Shown: positions 7,138 through 15,364, numbered from the stretch's first letter. The stretch: DNA of 24,190 nt from an uncultured Paracoccus sp. (GCA_934533075.1 CAKTBJ010000039.1:1-24190), one strand, 5' to 3'. The notes: a model not told the origin generated them from the letters alone. Made by a program: numbers and translations.

Positions 7138-8217
7138 CTACTGACTGCGCCCGGCCTTGGAAAGCGGCGCGCGGATGGTGTCGCCCGGCAGGAAGGTGGG
7201 CGTCAGCGCGATCACCCCGTCCTCCGGCCGCGGCTCCTTGCCGGAGACGATGCGGGCGGCGCGGCGGCCGATCTCGGTCCGGCGCGCGTCGGTGGTGGCC
7301 AGCCGCATCGGCAGCCCCTTCAGCAGATCGACGCCGTTGAAGCCCGCCAGCCCGATCCGCCCCGGCACGTCCAGCCCTTGCTCCAGACACCACAGCAGCC
7401 CGCCGGCGCCGATCATGTCGTTGGAATAATAAAGGAAATCTAGATCCGGCACCCGGTCGAGGATGCGCTCGGTCAATTCGCGTCCCTTGGCCAGGGCCGA
7501 TCCGCCCTGATAGAATTCCCGCGCCGCGAGGTGCAGCCCGGCCTCGGCCAGCACGGATTCAAAGCCTTCCATGCGTTTGCGGGCGCGGTGGTCCTCGGGC
7601 ATGTGGGTGCCCAGAAAGCCGATGCGGCGATAGCCGGCGGCCAGAATCTGCCGCGCCATCTCGGCCCCCGCCCTTCGGTGCGAGATGCCGACCACCGTGT
7701 CGATGCCCGGCCCGTCGCTGTCCATGATCTCGATCACCGGGATGGCGGCGTTTTCCAGCATGGCGCGCGAAACGGGGCTGTGTTCCAGCCCGGCGAGGAT
7801 CACCCCGGAGGGACGCCATGACAGCATGTCGTAAAGCACCGCCTCCTCGCGGGCGGGACCATAGCGGGTCACGCCGACCACGGGTTGCAGGCCGGTATCG
7901 TCCAGCTCCTCGGAAATGCCGGTCAGCACGTCGGGAAAGACCAGGTTCGACAGCGAGGGGATGACCACGGCGATCAGGTTGACGCGCTGGCTGGCCAGCC
8001 CGCCGGCGATGCGGTTGGGAACATAGCCCAGGGCGCGGGCGGCGTTGGTGACCTTCTCGCGCGTCGGGGCCGAGACATCGCCGCGATTGCGCAGCACCCG
8101 GCTGACGGTCATTTCCGACACCCCGGCCGCCTCGGCCACGTCGCGCAGCGTCAGGGCGGCGTGCCGGCGGGGCTGGCTGGCCTCGGGGGCGGAGGGGTCG
8201 AAGCGTCTGGGTGCCAT
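7138..8217 (-). CDS. LacI-family transcriptional repressor, GntR (gluconate)-like
   Basis: A 359-residue regulator. The N-terminal LacI helix-turn-helix (about 23-42) reads LTLRDVAEAAGVSEMTVSRV and is followed by the hinge region with GYVPNRIAGGLAS. A periplasmic-binding-protein-like ligand domain fills the rest (about 75-345). The hinge and the following IPSLSN-LVFPDVL segment resemble the gluconate repressor group of LacI proteins, but no gluconate gene is in view. The start at 8217 is chosen because the frame to its left runs into the tRNA gene and lacks family sequence; the Met at 8217 leaves a usual short lead before the helix-turn-helix. It is co-directional with nadE 37 bp downstream. 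The effector and target genes are unknown. Confidence 0.88.
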   Translation of the reverse strand: MAPRRFDPSAPEASQPRRHAALTLRDVAEAAGVSEMTVSRVLRNRGDVSAPTREKVTNAARALGYVPNRIAGGLASQRVNLIAVVIPSLSNLVFPDVLTGISEELDDTGLQPVVGVTRYGPAREEAVLYDMLSWRPSGVILAGLEHSPVSRAMLENAAIPVIEIMDSDGPGIDTVVGISHRRAGAEMARQILAAGYRRIGFLGTHMPEDHRARKRMEGFESVLAEAGLHLAAREFYQGGSALAKGRELTERILDRVPDLDFLYYSNDMIGAGGLLWCLEQGLDVPGRIGLAGFNGVDLLKGLPMRLATTDARRTEIGRRAARIVSGKEPRPEDGVIALTPTFLPGDTIRAPLSKAGRSQ

Positions 8218-8252
8218 TGGTCTGCTTCTGAGGGGTGGGCCGGCGTCGGGGC

Positions 8253-8282
8253 ATGTTAGCCCGCGGCGCGCGACGGCGGCAA
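8253..8282 (-). promoter_or_regulatory. Candidate sigma-70 promoter for the LacI-type regulator
   Basis: Read on the minus strand, TTGCCG (8277-8282) could be the -35 box and TAACAT (8253-8258) the -10 box, with an 18-bp spacer. It lies about 35 bp before the regulator ATG at 8217. Matches are moderate and the spacer is very GC-rich, so this is a weak call from pattern alone. Confidence 0.3.
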
Positions 8283-8296
8283 GGTTGGCGAGATGG

Positions 8297-8325
8297 TTGC
8301 CTTTTCCGCGCCATGCGCGCATTAG
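8297..8325 (+). promoter_or_regulatory. Candidate promoter of the tRNA-Arg gene
   Basis: TTGCCT (8297-8302) and CATTAG (8320-8325) are separated by 17 bp and end 12 bp before the first base of the tRNA, which is the expected geometry for a tRNA promoter. The -10 match is poor. It overlaps the region upstream of the divergent regulator gene. Confidence 0.33.
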
Positions 8326-8337
8326 GAGGGCCTGCGT

Positions 8338-8414
8338 GGCCCCGTGGCTCAACTGGATAGAGCAGCCCCCTCCTAAGGGGCAGGTTGCAGGTTCAAATCC
8401 TGCCGGGGTCACCA
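8338..8414 (+). tRNA. tRNA-Arg (anticodon CCT)
   Basis: A complete 77-base cloverleaf. The acceptor strand GGCCCCG pairs with CGGGGTC near the 3' end (one G-T pair). The D-arm contains GGCTC-AACTGGATA-GAGC. The anticodon stem GCCCC/GGGGC closes the loop CTCCTAA with anticodon CCT, which reads AGG arginine codons. The T-arm is GCAGG-TTCAAAT-CCTGC. The CCA end is encoded. The gene sits between a regulator read the other way and the restriction-modification block. The 3' end of tRNA genes is a common integration site, but I see no second copy of this 3' end and no integrase in the window. Confidence 0.96.
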
Positions 8415-8710
8415 ATCAATTCAACGCATTGACTGGCACTTAGGTGCATTATGGGGCGCGCCCTTTAGTTTGTTGGACCGAAGCAACCGCTCGAATCTCA
8501 AGCGCCCCTGCCGCTGCCAGGTGGTCGATCACCCTCGGGCGGGCATGATTTATGTCGGTGGCGAGGGTCGCCATTGGCGCCTGTATTGCGGCTATGGAAA
8601 ACGATAACCCCAATGGCATGAACGGATAAATCATCGGGTCGCCAGGATATTTTCAGCTTCTCCGTGTCTAAAGGGCACCCGGAGTTAACCCGAATAACCC
8701 GCGCCCCGGC
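8415..8710. other. Non-coding gap between tRNA-Arg and hsdR
   Basis: Nearly 300 bases without a gene I can support, less GC-rich than most of the window. A minus-strand frame of 61 codons (8449-8634) has no ribosome-binding site and no family I recognise. Immediately after the tRNA there is a small stem GCAC-TTAG-GTGC, then the palindrome GGGCGCGCCC (8454-8463) followed by TTTAGTTTGTT. These could end tRNA transcription but the stems are short. The gap could be a remnant of an integration event or simply the 3' flank of the hsd operon. Confidence 0.45.
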
Positions 8711-11700
8711 TCATGCCGCATTCACGGTATCATTGAGGCGCCTGACGATGGAAATGACCTGCCGGGCGTCGTCCTTGCCGAATACGCCCACGATCCCCTT
8801 TGCGTCGATATCGGTGAACGGGCTTTCATAGAACAGTTTCGGGTCGATCAGGCCATTCTCCGTCAAGCTGTCGAGGATCAGGTCAATGAACTCGATCTGA
8901 TCGGCGCCCAGATTGCGCGAGGACAGGAAATCGCCGAATGCCGCCTTGGCGGCGGGACGATCCAGTCCCGTCACCGAGCGCAGGAATTGACCGATTCCGC
9001 CATCGGCCTTGATCGCAGCAATCGCGCCGGTATCGGCAACGCCATTCTCCAGCAATATGCGCTCCAGCTCGGAAATGTCCTGCGCGGTCAACTGCTCGCC
9101 CCGCCGCAGCTTGAGCAGGGTAATGTGGCTCTCGTGCTCCTCGATAAAGCGCCGGACCTTCATCCGAAAGCGCGCACGATCCAGGCCCGTGCCGATTGCA
9201 GACAGATCGACGGCCTTTCCGATGCCGATCTCGTCCTCGAAATCGGTAATGACGGTTTTTCGGGTCCGAGGTTCGATCAGTTCGGCCAGAATTCGCAGGC
9301 GCTGGCGCAGGAGTTCCAGCATGTCCACGGTAACATCGCGCCAATATTCGTCCGTCTGAACCTCAAGGATCAGCGCCATTTCCCGAGCAGCCAGAGGCAC
9401 ATTGCCGAATTCCTCAAGGGCCGCTGCAAAAGTCCTGATACGATCCTGTGCCCGAGAGAACGCCGAATCGCCTCGCAAAAGGAGCAGTTGGGTGGACAGG
9501 ATCAGCAGGTCGAATTGTCGAGCAGGCAGGTTGTCGTCCCGAAAAGCCGAAGGCAGTCCGGCCAATTCATCGGCCAGAACCATCCTCGCCTCAAGGTCGA
9601 TTACCTGCCAGTTCCGCCGATCCTGAAATCTCTCGACGGATTCCCGATGTGGGCGTACAATGAAATTGTCGAGGTTCATGCCGGACACTTCGTCGAACAG
9701 CCGGTCCTTGATCGTCTCGGCGAGGTTGGCATGACTGTCAGGTAATTCGGCCAGCAGATCCAGCCTTGCGCGGAACAACCGCTCACCGATGGGGGCGGCC
9801 ATGCCGGGTTCCGCCCGATCGGGATTGGCATTGAAGAATTCCAGATTCTGGCAATAGTCGAAGATCAGGAACTCCTCCTTGTCCTGCCCCGGCCCGAAAA
9901 GATCGCGGCGGGTGCGGGTGCCGCGGCCGACCATCTGCCAGAACTTGGTTTTCGATCGCACCGGCTTGAAGAAAACCAGGTTCACCACCTCCGGCACGTC
10001 GATGCCGGTGTCCAGCATATCCACGGATACCGCGATATGCGGGCCTTTCTCGGGGTCTGAAAAGTCGTCGATCAGGCTTTGCGCATAAGGGATGGAATAG
10101 TCGATCCGTTGCGCGAAATGGCCGGCGAGATGAGGGTAATTTGCGTTGAATCGTTCCACGATGAATTGCGCATGGGCGCTGGATCGGGCAAAGATGATCG
10201 TCTTGCCAAGTCGGTCGCCGCCGGCCACCTTGATTCCCTCGCTCATCAGTTGACGCAGGACCTTGTCCACCGTGTCCACGTTGAACAGCCATTTGTTGAT
10301 GGCGCCGGCGTCCACGCGGTCAGGGGCGGTGCCCTCGTCATCCCATTCCAGCGCGTCCCATTCTTCCTTCTCCTCATCGGAGAGTTCATCATAGGAAATT
10401 CCCTGCCTCTGGAATTTCAGCGGCACCGAAACCGCTTTCGGCGGCACCAGGAATCCATCGTCAATTGCGTTCTCCAGATCATAGGCATCGGTCGGGACGC
10501 CGCGTTCCAGCGAGAACAGGGAATAGGTGTCACGGTCGATTTCGTCGCGGGGCGTTGCGGTCAGCCCGATCAGCATGGCGTCGAAATAATCGAAGATCGC
10601 ACGATACTTGCGATAGACCGAACGGTGGGCCTCGTCGATCACGATAAGGTCGAAATGGCCGGGGCCGAAACGGCGCTGGCCGTCGGCCATATCGTCGATC
10701 AATCCCATCATCGTCGGATAGGTGGAAAACAGGACGCGCGCCGCTTTCTGGTCGTTGCGCGCGGGGTCGTGACCGTCCAGAAGATTCCCCAGCGGAACCG
10801 AGGGCAGATGCGTCTTGAAGGCGTTATGTGCCTGTTTCACCAGTGCGATCCGGTCGGCCAGAAACAGCACCCGGCGTACCAGATTGGCGCGCGTGAGCTG
10901 GTCGATCAGCGCGATCACCGTCCGCGTCTTGCCCGAGCCGGTGGCCATCACCAGCAGGGCCTTGCGGGCGCGATCGCGTTCGAACGTGTTCCCGACGCGG
11001 CGGATGGCGCGAGTCTGATAGGGCCGGCCGGTGATTTTCTCGTCCATCGGGACATCGGCCAGCGGCTTGCGGGTGGTGCGGCGCTGGATCAGCAATTCCA
11101 GTTCGTCGCGTTTCAGGAATCCATGCACGGGGCGGGGCGGATAGAATTGATCGTCCCAAAGCCAATGCTGATAACCATTCGTGCAAAAGATCAGCGGGCG
11201 GCGGCCATAGGCGGCCTCCAGGCAATCGGCATAGAGTTTCGCCTGTTGCTGGCCGATACGGGCGTCCTTCTTGGTGCGCTTGGCCTCGATCACCGCGAGA
11301 GGTTTGCCGTCCGCGCCCCAGAGAACATAATCCGCGAAGCCCTTGCCGCTTTCGTTCGGCATTCCCGAAACCGGGAATTCGCGGTCGCGGGGTTGGTCCA
11401 GATTCCAGCCGGCTTCGGCAAGCAAAAGGTCGATATAGGCGTTGCGGGTGGCGGCCTCGTCGTAATCGTGCGGATCGGGGATTTTCTGGTTTTCCTTCCG
11501 CGCCGCCAGGACCTCGGCGCGCAGGCGGGCGATTTCGGCCTCCAGCTCCGCGCGGCCGGCTTCGGTCTGGCGGCGGGCTTCCTCGGCTTCGTCGGCGCGC
11601 TTTTGCAGGGCCGCATAGCGGTCGGAGAGGTTCCTGATTTCCTGAACCGTGGTCGCGGTGATGGTCAGGGTCTTTTCCAGTTTCGCCACGTCGAATTGCA

Positions 11701-12100
11701 ATGCCGGGGCGGGCTTTTCGCCGGTCGCATAGGTGCGGGCAATCCAGTAACAGATATGGAACAATTCGCGCACGGCACCGATGGCGGCGCCTTCGGAGAC
11801 CGGCTTGCGGCTGTCATGGGCGGCGCGATTGCCGAGGTCGCGGACGAAATTGGCCTTCGTCACGATCAGCGGGCCGGTCAGGGCGGCGAAGCTGGGTTCC
11901 GAAATCATCGCCGAAAGATTGTCGTTATAGGTCCGCCGCAGGGCCGGATCGCGGGCATAGAGCCATTTCACCGCCGTTTCCAGCGTCAGCCGCGCCCAGA
12001 AGCAGGCGCCGCGCGGGTCGGAGAGCGCCAGGCGCTCGGCCTTGCGGGCGTGGTCGAACAGCGCGGCGAACTCGGCTTCGAGGAAGGCAAACTGGCTCAA
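8711..12100 (-). CDS. hsdR: Type I restriction enzyme R subunit (endonuclease and translocase)
   Basis: A 1129-residue motor subunit that translocates DNA with ATP and cleaves it when the site is unmethylated. In order: a DUF4145-like N-terminal region (about 15-130); a charged Ala/Glu/Arg-rich coiled coil (about 155-205); an HSDR_N nuclease domain with D257 (GFADYVLW) and E272-x-K274 (VIEAKR), the PD-(D/E)xK pattern; superfamily 2 helicase motifs ATGSGKT (386-392), DEAH (489-492) and TATP (514-517); and a C-terminal half typical of EcoEI-like HsdR. The start is a TTG at 12100, chosen because GAAGGGG lies at proper distance and the next Met falls well inside the N-terminal domain. It is the last gene of the hsdM-hsdS-hsdR run, 82 bp after hsdS. 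All key catalytic residues are present. Confidence 0.95.
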   Translation of the reverse strand: MSQFAFLEAEFAALFDHARKAERLALSDPRGACFWARLTLETAVKWLYARDPALRRTYNDNLSAMISEPSFAALTGPLIVTKANFVRDLGNRAAHDSRKPVSEGAAIGAVRELFHICYWIARTYATGEKPAPALQFDVAKLEKTLTITATTVQEIRNLSDRYAALQKRADEAEEARRQTEAGRAELEAEIARLRAEVLAARKENQKIPDPHDYDEAATRNAYIDLLLAEAGWNLDQPRDREFPVSGMPNESGKGFADYVLWGADGKPLAVIEAKRTKKDARIGQQQAKLYADCLEAAYGRRPLIFCTNGYQHWLWDDQFYPPRPVHGFLKRDELELLIQRRTTRKPLADVPMDEKITGRPYQTRAIRRVGNTFERDRARKALLVMATGSGKTRTVIALIDQLTRANLVRRVLFLADRIALVKQAHNAFKTHLPSVPLGNLLDGHDPARNDQKAARVLFSTYPTMMGLIDDMADGQRRFGPGHFDLIVIDEAHRSVYRKYRAIFDYFDAMLIGLTATPRDEIDRDTYSLFSLERGVPTDAYDLENAIDDGFLVPPKAVSVPLKFQRQGISYDELSDEEKEEWDALEWDDEGTAPDRVDAGAINKWLFNVDTVDKVLRQLMSEGIKVAGGDRLGKTIIFARSSAHAQFIVERFNANYPHLAGHFAQRIDYSIPYAQSLIDDFSDPEKGPHIAVSVDMLDTGIDVPEVVNLVFFKPVRSKTKFWQMVGRGTRTRRDLFGPGQDKEEFLIFDYCQNLEFFNANPDRAEPGMAAPIGERLFRARLDLLAELPDSHANLAETIKDRLFDEVSGMNLDNFIVRPHRESVERFQDRRNWQVIDLEARMVLADELAGLPSAFRDDNLPARQFDLLILSTQLLLLRGDSAFSRAQDRIRTFAAALEEFGNVPLAAREMALILEVQTDEYWRDVTVDMLELLRQRLRILAELIEPRTRKTVITDFEDEIGIGKAVDLSAIGTGLDRARFRMKVRRFIEEHESHITLLKLRRGEQLTAQDISELERILLENGVADTGAIAAIKADGGIGQFLRSVTGLDRPAAKAAFGDFLSSRNLGADQIEFIDLILDSLTENGLIDPKLFYESPFTDIDAKGIVGVFGKDDARQVISIVRRLNDTVNAA

Positions 12101-12182
12101 TCTGGACCCCTTCGGTGAGGGCGGCGGTCAGGGCATTCTTGCGGCTATGGTGGGCTGCGGCAAGGGGGTTTGCGGTGCGTGG

Positions 12183-13370
12183 TCAGAGTTCGCCCCGGAA
12201 AGCGCGGTGTTGGAGGGAGGCGAATAGGGATTGCGCCCCTGCCAGCCCCCTAGCCGCTTGCGCGCAATTTTCTCTGATATTCGCGAGCATTGCCACGAAC
12301 CTCTCCTGTTCGGAGCGAGGAGGAATCAAAATTGGAGCGGCGGAAAGTTCATCCATATCTAACCGTTTCGTCCCATGCGCGGCCGAGTCAACTCGCTTGA
12401 GTATATTTGCAGCCTGAGCTTGCAAACAGGTCACGCCAAATTCTGGCAAAATTTCATCGCCGAATATTATCGCCTTCATGTCCTGATTTATTGCACACTG
12501 AATGCGCGTAATGGCAATTGGGACTGTATGGGCGAGGATCATTCCCCTCACTACAATCAGGCACGCCGACGCGGGAATTCTTTTTAGCGTTGACGACGAG
12601 AATGCAAGCTCGGAAACGTGATCTTGCGCCTCCGAAATCTCTGCCGTCTTCATATCCTTTGGGCTGACCCAAGGAATATCGCCATCCCAGAATGCTTCGT
12701 TTCCCTTTGACGGCGTTGCCCCCGACAGGAAAGTGCAAACATCAGCTAGACTTCGCACCTTGTATTTCTTGGGGTTGAGGACTGGATCGCCAAACATCTC
12801 ATAAAATATTACATGCCCTAGAGCGTTCAACTTCCCTAGGGTGTAGTTGTGCAGCCGGCGCAGCGTGTCGGCTTGGTCCAGTATCTCGGCGATTCGCTTC
12901 TGCTCGGGAAGGGGTGGAAGGGGAATCATCGCGGTTTCGATAAAGCTTCGCCCGATCCCGCCGACCGTTGCGCCCCTGAAATCCTTGAGGATTTCGCGTT
13001 GTCCCCACTCGGAAACAAGGAAGTGGAAGATATATCGAGGAAAGGCGGCGGCCTGATCCACCCCGACACGGAAAACATGCTCGTTCACCGCCGCCTGCTG
13101 ATAAGGAAAGCCCGAACCCGCGAAGCTGGTTTTTCCGGTCGTCGCTCCGTCCTTCACTACCAGAATATCATTCGGCTTTATCCGCCCGGAGCGCATCGAG
13201 CGGTAATAATCTTCGGGAATAAAGCGCATCTTCTCGAAATTGAAGGAGCCGCCGTGAATGATGTGTTCCCCGCCAAGGCTGGGAACGCCGCTTTCCAAGC
13301 CCTTGGATTCCTTCGGACGACTACCGCTTTCAAGTTCGGAGCAGACCGATGCCAGAGATACAGACCTCAT
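12183..13370 (-). CDS. hsdS: Type I restriction-modification specificity subunit
   Basis: A 395-residue subunit that reads the bipartite DNA target for both methylation and cleavage. It has two target-recognition halves. The first (about 1-150) ends in the conserved helix region IPLPPLPEQKRIAEIL (about 149-164) with LDQADTLRRL after it. The second (about 205-345) ends in ILIPPRSEQERFVAML (about 347-362), and both conserved regions supply the spacer helices. It starts at an ATG overlapping the hsdM stop (ATGA, 13367-13370), so translation is probably coupled. The 12240-13340 stretch is visibly more AT-rich than the neighbours, as is usual for hsdS genes exchanged between strains. The frame stays open far upstream, but that part is out-of-frame hsdM sequence. 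The target sequence cannot be predicted here. Confidence 0.93.
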   Translation of the reverse strand: MRSVSLASVCSELESGSRPKESKGLESGVPSLGGEHIIHGGSFNFEKMRFIPEDYYRSMRSGRIKPNDILVVKDGATTGKTSFAGSGFPYQQAAVNEHVFRVGVDQAAAFPRYIFHFLVSEWGQREILKDFRGATVGGIGRSFIETAMIPLPPLPEQKRIAEILDQADTLRRLHNYTLGKLNALGHVIFYEMFGDPVLNPKKYKVRSLADVCTFLSGATPSKGNEAFWDGDIPWVSPKDMKTAEISEAQDHVSELAFSSSTLKRIPASACLIVVRGMILAHTVPIAITRIQCAINQDMKAIIFGDEILPEFGVTCLQAQAANILKRVDSAAHGTKRLDMDELSAAPILIPPRSEQERFVAMLANIRENCAQAARGLAGAQSLFASLQHRAFRGEL

Positions 13371-14905
13371 CCCAGCATCGCCTCCAGCCGATCCAGCCCC
13401 TCGGCGATCTCCGCCTCGATCCCCCGCAATTCCGCGATGATCTCCGCCGGGGAGGCGTGATGCACCTCCTCGTGCTCGATCTCGCGATAGCGGTTCAGCG
13501 ACAGGTCCCACGATCCCGTGGCGGCAATATCCTCGGCCTCGACCATGAAGCTTTGCGCGGTGCGGGGGCGGTCGGCCTCCATGTCCAGCCGCTGCCAGCG
13601 GGCCAGGATGTCGGGCAGGTTGTTGCGGTGATGATCCTCCGGCAGCAGCACTTCGCCGGGCGCCAGGCCCAGCTTGGCCTCGTCCAGCAGCGGCGTGCGC
13701 TTGTCGTCCAGCGAAAAGCCGTCCGCCGTCATGTCGTAGAACCATACCCGATCCGTGCCGCCCACCCCGGTCCTGGTAAACACCACGATGGCGCAGGACA
13801 CGCCGGCATAGGGGCGGAACACGCCCGAGGGCAGCTTGATGATCGCCTCCAGCTTGTGATCCTGCACCAGCGTCCGGCGAATGTCCTTGTGCGCCTTCGA
13901 CGATCCGAACAGCACCCCGTCCGGCACGATCACCGCCGCGCGGCCCCCGGTGCGCAGCAGGCGCAGGAACAGGGCCAGGAACAGCAGCTCGGTCTTTTTC
14001 GTCTTGACGGTCTTCAGCAGGTCCTTGGCGGTCGTGTCGTAGTCCAGCGAGCCGGCGAAGGGCGGGTTCGCCAGGATCAGGGAATAGGCGCCGGCATCCT
14101 CGCCGTGTTCCTCGGCCAGGCTGTCGCGATAGCTGACATCCGCGTTCTCGACCCCGTGCAGGACCATGTTCATCGCGCCGATGCGCAGCATGGTGGCGTC
14201 GAAGTCGAAGCCGTGGAACATGGTGTTGTGGAAATGCCGGCGCTGTTCGGGGTTGCGCAGCATCTGGGGGTGGCGGTCGCGCAGGTATTCGCCAACTGCT
14301 ACCAGAAAGCCGCAGGTGCCCGCCGCCGGGTCGCAAATCACGTCGCCGGGCTGGGGTGCCATCAGGTGGACCATCAGCTGGATGATGTGGCGGGGCGTGC
14401 GGAACTGGCCGTTCTGGCCGGCGCTGGCGATCTTGCCCAGCATGTATTCGTAAACGTCGCCCTTGGTGTCGCGGTCCTCCATCGGGATGTCGTCCAGCAT
14501 CTGCACGACCTTGGCCAGCAGGTTGGGGTTCGAGAATCCCAGCCGCGCGTCCTTCATATGGGTGCCGTAGGAGGAACCCGCCTCGCCCAGCAGGCGCAGG
14601 AAGGGGAAGACGTGCTCGTCCACGATGCGCATCATCTCGCGCGGCTCGAAATTGCGGAAGCGGGACCAGCGGAGGTTGTCGTAAGCCTCGCCCTTGGGGT
14701 CGCGGCCCTCGGGGAAGATGCGGCGCTCCATCGGGGTGCCCAGCATCTCGGCCTGTTCTTCCAGCAGGGTATGGAGGTCGTCCAGCCGCTTGATGAACAT
14801 CAGGAAGGTCAGCTGCTCGATCACCGAAAGCGGGTTCGAGACCCCGCCCGACCAGAAGGCATTCCATATCTGGTCGATCTGGCTGCGGATCGGTCCTGTC
14901 AGCAT
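13367..14905 (-). CDS. hsdM: Type I restriction-modification DNA methyltransferase (N6-adenine) subunit
   Basis: A 512-residue modification subunit that methylates adenine in the site chosen by HsdS, using S-adenosylmethionine. The N-terminal HsdM_N helical domain (about 5-140) is followed by the N6-methyltransferase core with motif I DPAAGTCGF (about 192-200) and motif IV NPPF (about 280-283), which mark the gamma-type amino-methyltransferase order. Two adjacent ATG codons are possible (14908 and 14905). The second is preferred because the AGGGGG ribosome-binding sequence then sits at normal spacing. The stop codon overlaps the hsdS start. Length and motifs are complete, so the methyltransferase should be active. 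Confidence 0.95.
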   Translation of the reverse strand: MLTGPIRSQIDQIWNAFWSGGVSNPLSVIEQLTFLMFIKRLDDLHTLLEEQAEMLGTPMERRIFPEGRDPKGEAYDNLRWSRFRNFEPREMMRIVDEHVFPFLRLLGEAGSSYGTHMKDARLGFSNPNLLAKVVQMLDDIPMEDRDTKGDVYEYMLGKIASAGQNGQFRTPRHIIQLMVHLMAPQPGDVICDPAAGTCGFLVAVGEYLRDRHPQMLRNPEQRRHFHNTMFHGFDFDATMLRIGAMNMVLHGVENADVSYRDSLAEEHGEDAGAYSLILANPPFAGSLDYDTTAKDLLKTVKTKKTELLFLALFLRLLRTGGRAAVIVPDGVLFGSSKAHKDIRRTLVQDHKLEAIIKLPSGVFRPYAGVSCAIVVFTRTGVGGTDRVWFYDMTADGFSLDDKRTPLLDEAKLGLAPGEVLLPEDHHRNNLPDILARWQRLDMEADRPRTAQSFMVEAEDIAATGSWDLSLNRYREIEHEEVHHASPAEIIAELRGIEAEIAEGLDRLEAMLG

Positions 14906-14929
14906 CATGTCCCCCTGCGTTTCGCGGCG

Positions 14930-14958
14930 ACAGTAGGGGCTGCGGGCGGGATGCTCAA
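14930..14958 (-). promoter_or_regulatory. Candidate promoter of the hsdMSR operon
   Basis: On the minus strand TTGAGC (14953-14958) and TACTGT (14930-14935) are spaced by exactly 17 bp, with a start expected about 15-20 bp before the hsdM ATG. It lies in the 69-bp gap between the SMR exporter and hsdM, so the restriction operon can be transcribed independently of the exporter. This is a pattern match only. Confidence 0.42.
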
Positions 14959-14977
14959 CTCCGGGCGGGCGGCGGCG

Positions 14978-15295
14978 TCAGTCCGAGGCCAGCTTCATCA
15001 GCACGATGCCGGCGACGATCATGGTCGCGGCCAGCATGCGCAGGGGCGTGGCGGCCTCGCCCAGGAACAGGATGCCGACCAGGAAGGCGCCGGCGGCGCC
15101 GATGCCGGTCCAGACCGCATAGGCGGAACCCAAGGGCAGGCTGCGCATCGCCAGCGCCAGCAGCACGAAGCTGATGACCATGCCCGCCGCCATCAGCGCG
15201 ACATAGGGCAGGCGGGTGAAGCCGTCGGATTGCTTCATCGCCCAGGCCCACAGGATTTCGAACAGACCGGCGACGATGAGGATAGGCCAGGCCAT
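14978..15295 (-). CDS. sugE: SMR-family exporter, SugE/Gdx type (guanidinium exporter)
   Basis: A 105-residue inner-membrane protein with four hydrophobic helices and the usual small-multidrug-resistance length. The proton/substrate-binding glutamate is E13 in the first helix. The segments WAMKQSDGFTRL and SLPLGSAYAVWTGIGA closely follow the SugE/Gdx subgroup rather than EmrE. Members of this group exchange guanidinium ion for protons. A strong GGAGG lies 6 bases before the ATG. The leader holds two ACGG-loop hairpins typical of the guanidine-II riboswitch, which independently supports guanidine export as its job. It has its own candidate promoter and is followed on the same strand by the hsd operon after 69 bp. 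The family is certain; the substrate is strongly inferred from family plus leader. Confidence 0.93.
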   Translation of the reverse strand: MAWPILIVAGLFEILWAWAMKQSDGFTRLPYVALMAAGMVISFVLLALAMRSLPLGSAYAVWTGIGAAGAFLVGILFLGEAATPLRMLAATMIVAGIVLMKLASD

Positions 15296-15311
15296 GAGAT
15301 GCCTCCAGTAT

Positions 15312-15358
15312 CCGGGCCGTCCCGCGCGATGCCATGATGGGCGGGGCCGTCCCCGCCC
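15312..15358 (-). promoter_or_regulatory. Guanidine-II (mini-ykkC) riboswitch in the exporter leader
   Basis: Read on the minus strand, the leader has two hairpins. The distal one is an 8-bp stem, GGGCGGGG/CCCCGCCC, closing an ACGG tetraloop (15339-15358). The proximal one is CGGG/CCCG with the same ACGG loop (15313-15324). They are 14 bases apart, and GGAGG plus the ATG follow 6 bases after the second. Twin hairpins with ACGR loops flanked by G-C pairs, close to a ribosome-binding site and ahead of an SMR exporter, are the defining pattern of this class, where guanidinium binds both loops and turns on translation. I could not see an obvious anti-ribosome-binding-site strand, so the switching mechanism is left open. 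Confidence 0.88.
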
Positions 15359-15364
15359 GGCGGA

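Noticed and set aside
3552..7340. Very long plus-strand open frame running through the metal ATPase, the repeat array and nadE
   Set aside because: It is an out-of-frame shadow of two well-supported genes, made possible by high GC; its sequence is low-complexity Arg/Gly/Ala-rich and matches no family.
8218..8415. N-terminal extension of the LacI-type regulator
   Set aside because: It would read through the tRNA-Arg gene on the opposite strand and adds no family sequence; the ATG at 8217 gives the usual start.
8449..8634. 61-codon minus-strand gene between the tRNA and hsdR
   Set aside because: No ribosome-binding site, no recognisable family and no neighbour context; too short to call from composition alone.
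13371..14867. A giant fused HsdS-like protein reaching upstream of 13370
   Set aside because: The upstream part is hsdM read in another frame; the ATG at 13370 overlapping the hsdM stop and the immediate HsdS-type sequence mark the real start.
8338..14977. Integrative element with duplicated tRNA 3' end (attL/attR)
   Set aside because: I looked for a second copy of the T-arm and acceptor sequence near the far side of the hsd block and elsewhere and found none, and there is no integrase.
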